A stretch of DNA of 6,221 nucleotides, from the NCBI GenBank assembly GCA_013374505.1, contig QENJ01000113.1:1-6221 (forward strand), given 5' to 3'. Under the pieces are notes generated by a model, which saw nothing but the letters and a program-made list of their open reading frames with translations, was not told the DNA's origin and made no database searches. The translations under genes were made by a program, and so were the position numbers. The stretch comes from Candidatus Methanophagaceae archaeon. GTDB lineage: Archaea > Halobacteriota > Syntropharchaeia > Alkanophagales > Methanospirareceae. Every line of letters starts with the position of its first letter. The first letter of the stretch is position 1. This document shows positions 6,073 to 6,221 of the stretch, piece after piece.

Positions 6073-6221
6073 GGTGGATACGTGTATCGTAATACCGACT
6101 ATTCCTCTTTGTCGGAAGCACGTAGGAGATCTTCTTGCCCTTCTTACCTCCCAGGAACTTTATGGTACCTTCAGAGAAGAAACCCCTGTCGAGAACGAGA
6201 ATCTTGCCATCGAGATCGAGT
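6065..6221 (-). pseudogene. inverted internal fragment of DDE transposase, runs off window
   Basis: On the minus strand the frame is open from the window edge (6220) down to 6068 and stops at TGA 6065-6067, followed by TAA. It encodes LDLDGKILVLDRGFFSEG, then KISYVLPTKRNSRYYDTRI, then HRI. VLDRGFFSE (residues 9-17 of this piece) matches the second catalytic-Asp strand of IS4-superfamily DDE transposases, and the LPTKRNS..YD.RI that follows is the usual downstream strand and turn. The third motif (Y...W.IE) is missing because the homology breaks at the junction near 6065-6080. The upstream part of this reading frame lies beyond the window. It probably belongs to the same element as the plus-strand N-terminal piece, with part of the gene inverted, but two different copies abutting head to head cannot be excluded. 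Confidence 0.72.

Larger units (their letters stand above)
5881..6221. mobile_element. remnant of IS4/IS1634-like insertion sequence, internally rearranged
   Basis: The two oppositely oriented transposase fragments define a broken insertion sequence occupying the right end of the window and continuing past it. Its GC is higher than that of the operon genes (28 of 60 at 6121-6180, against 17 of 60 at 3601-3660), as expected for acquired DNA. The left terminal inverted repeat cannot be fixed without the right end; it should lie somewhere in 5631-5880. No intact transposase is present in the window. Confidence 0.7.

Noticed and set aside
5971..6221. Long plus-strand open frame running through the junction to the window edge
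   Set aside because: After about 6075 its translation is arginine/serine-rich and is simply the antisense of the minus-strand transposase fragment. It is not a real fusion protein.

Overview
The window looks archaeal, probably euryarchaeal (a methanogen or ANME-type relative). This is inferred from a DUF354 protein, short Shine-Dalgarno motifs, heavy AGA/AGG arginine use, a TATA-like element placed for leaderless start, and a transposase resembling those common in Methanosarcina-type genomes. No rRNA, tRNA or other decisive marker is present, so the lineage is tentative.

Positions 1-5630 hold six plus-strand genes packed as one apparent operon, with gaps of 4, 15 and 5 nt and two overlaps of 17 nt. 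In order they are: a 5'-truncated DUF354 GT-B-like protein, a small basic single-span membrane protein, a PP-loop ATP-pyrophosphatase-like enzyme with a CxxC pair, a family 2 glycosyltransferase, a family 4 glycosyltransferase, and a large polytopic membrane protein of the GT-C type with an extracytoplasmic C-terminal domain. Together they look like part of a surface-glycan or glycoprotein assembly locus. Cytoplasmic GT-B and GT-A enzymes would build a (lipid-linked) sugar chain, the GT-C protein would act at the membrane from a lipid-phosphate-sugar donor, and the PP-loop enzyme may make an unusual modified sugar or other substituent. No substrate can be read from the sequence.

Positions 5631-5880 hold no intact gene. 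They contain a 15-bp imperfect hairpin (5776-5814), a weaker hairpin just after the operon, a possible decayed minus-strand 3' gene end, and a promoter-like TATA element.

Positions 5881-6221 are a broken insertion sequence. The transposase N-terminus reads on the plus strand and carries an in-frame TAG. At about 6065-6080 the coding sense flips, and an internal catalytic-region piece of what appears to be the same kind of transposase reads on the minus strand up to the window edge. This inverted junction is the most unusual structure here. The PP-loop enzyme inside a glycosyltransferase operon is the best candidate for undescribed biochemistry.
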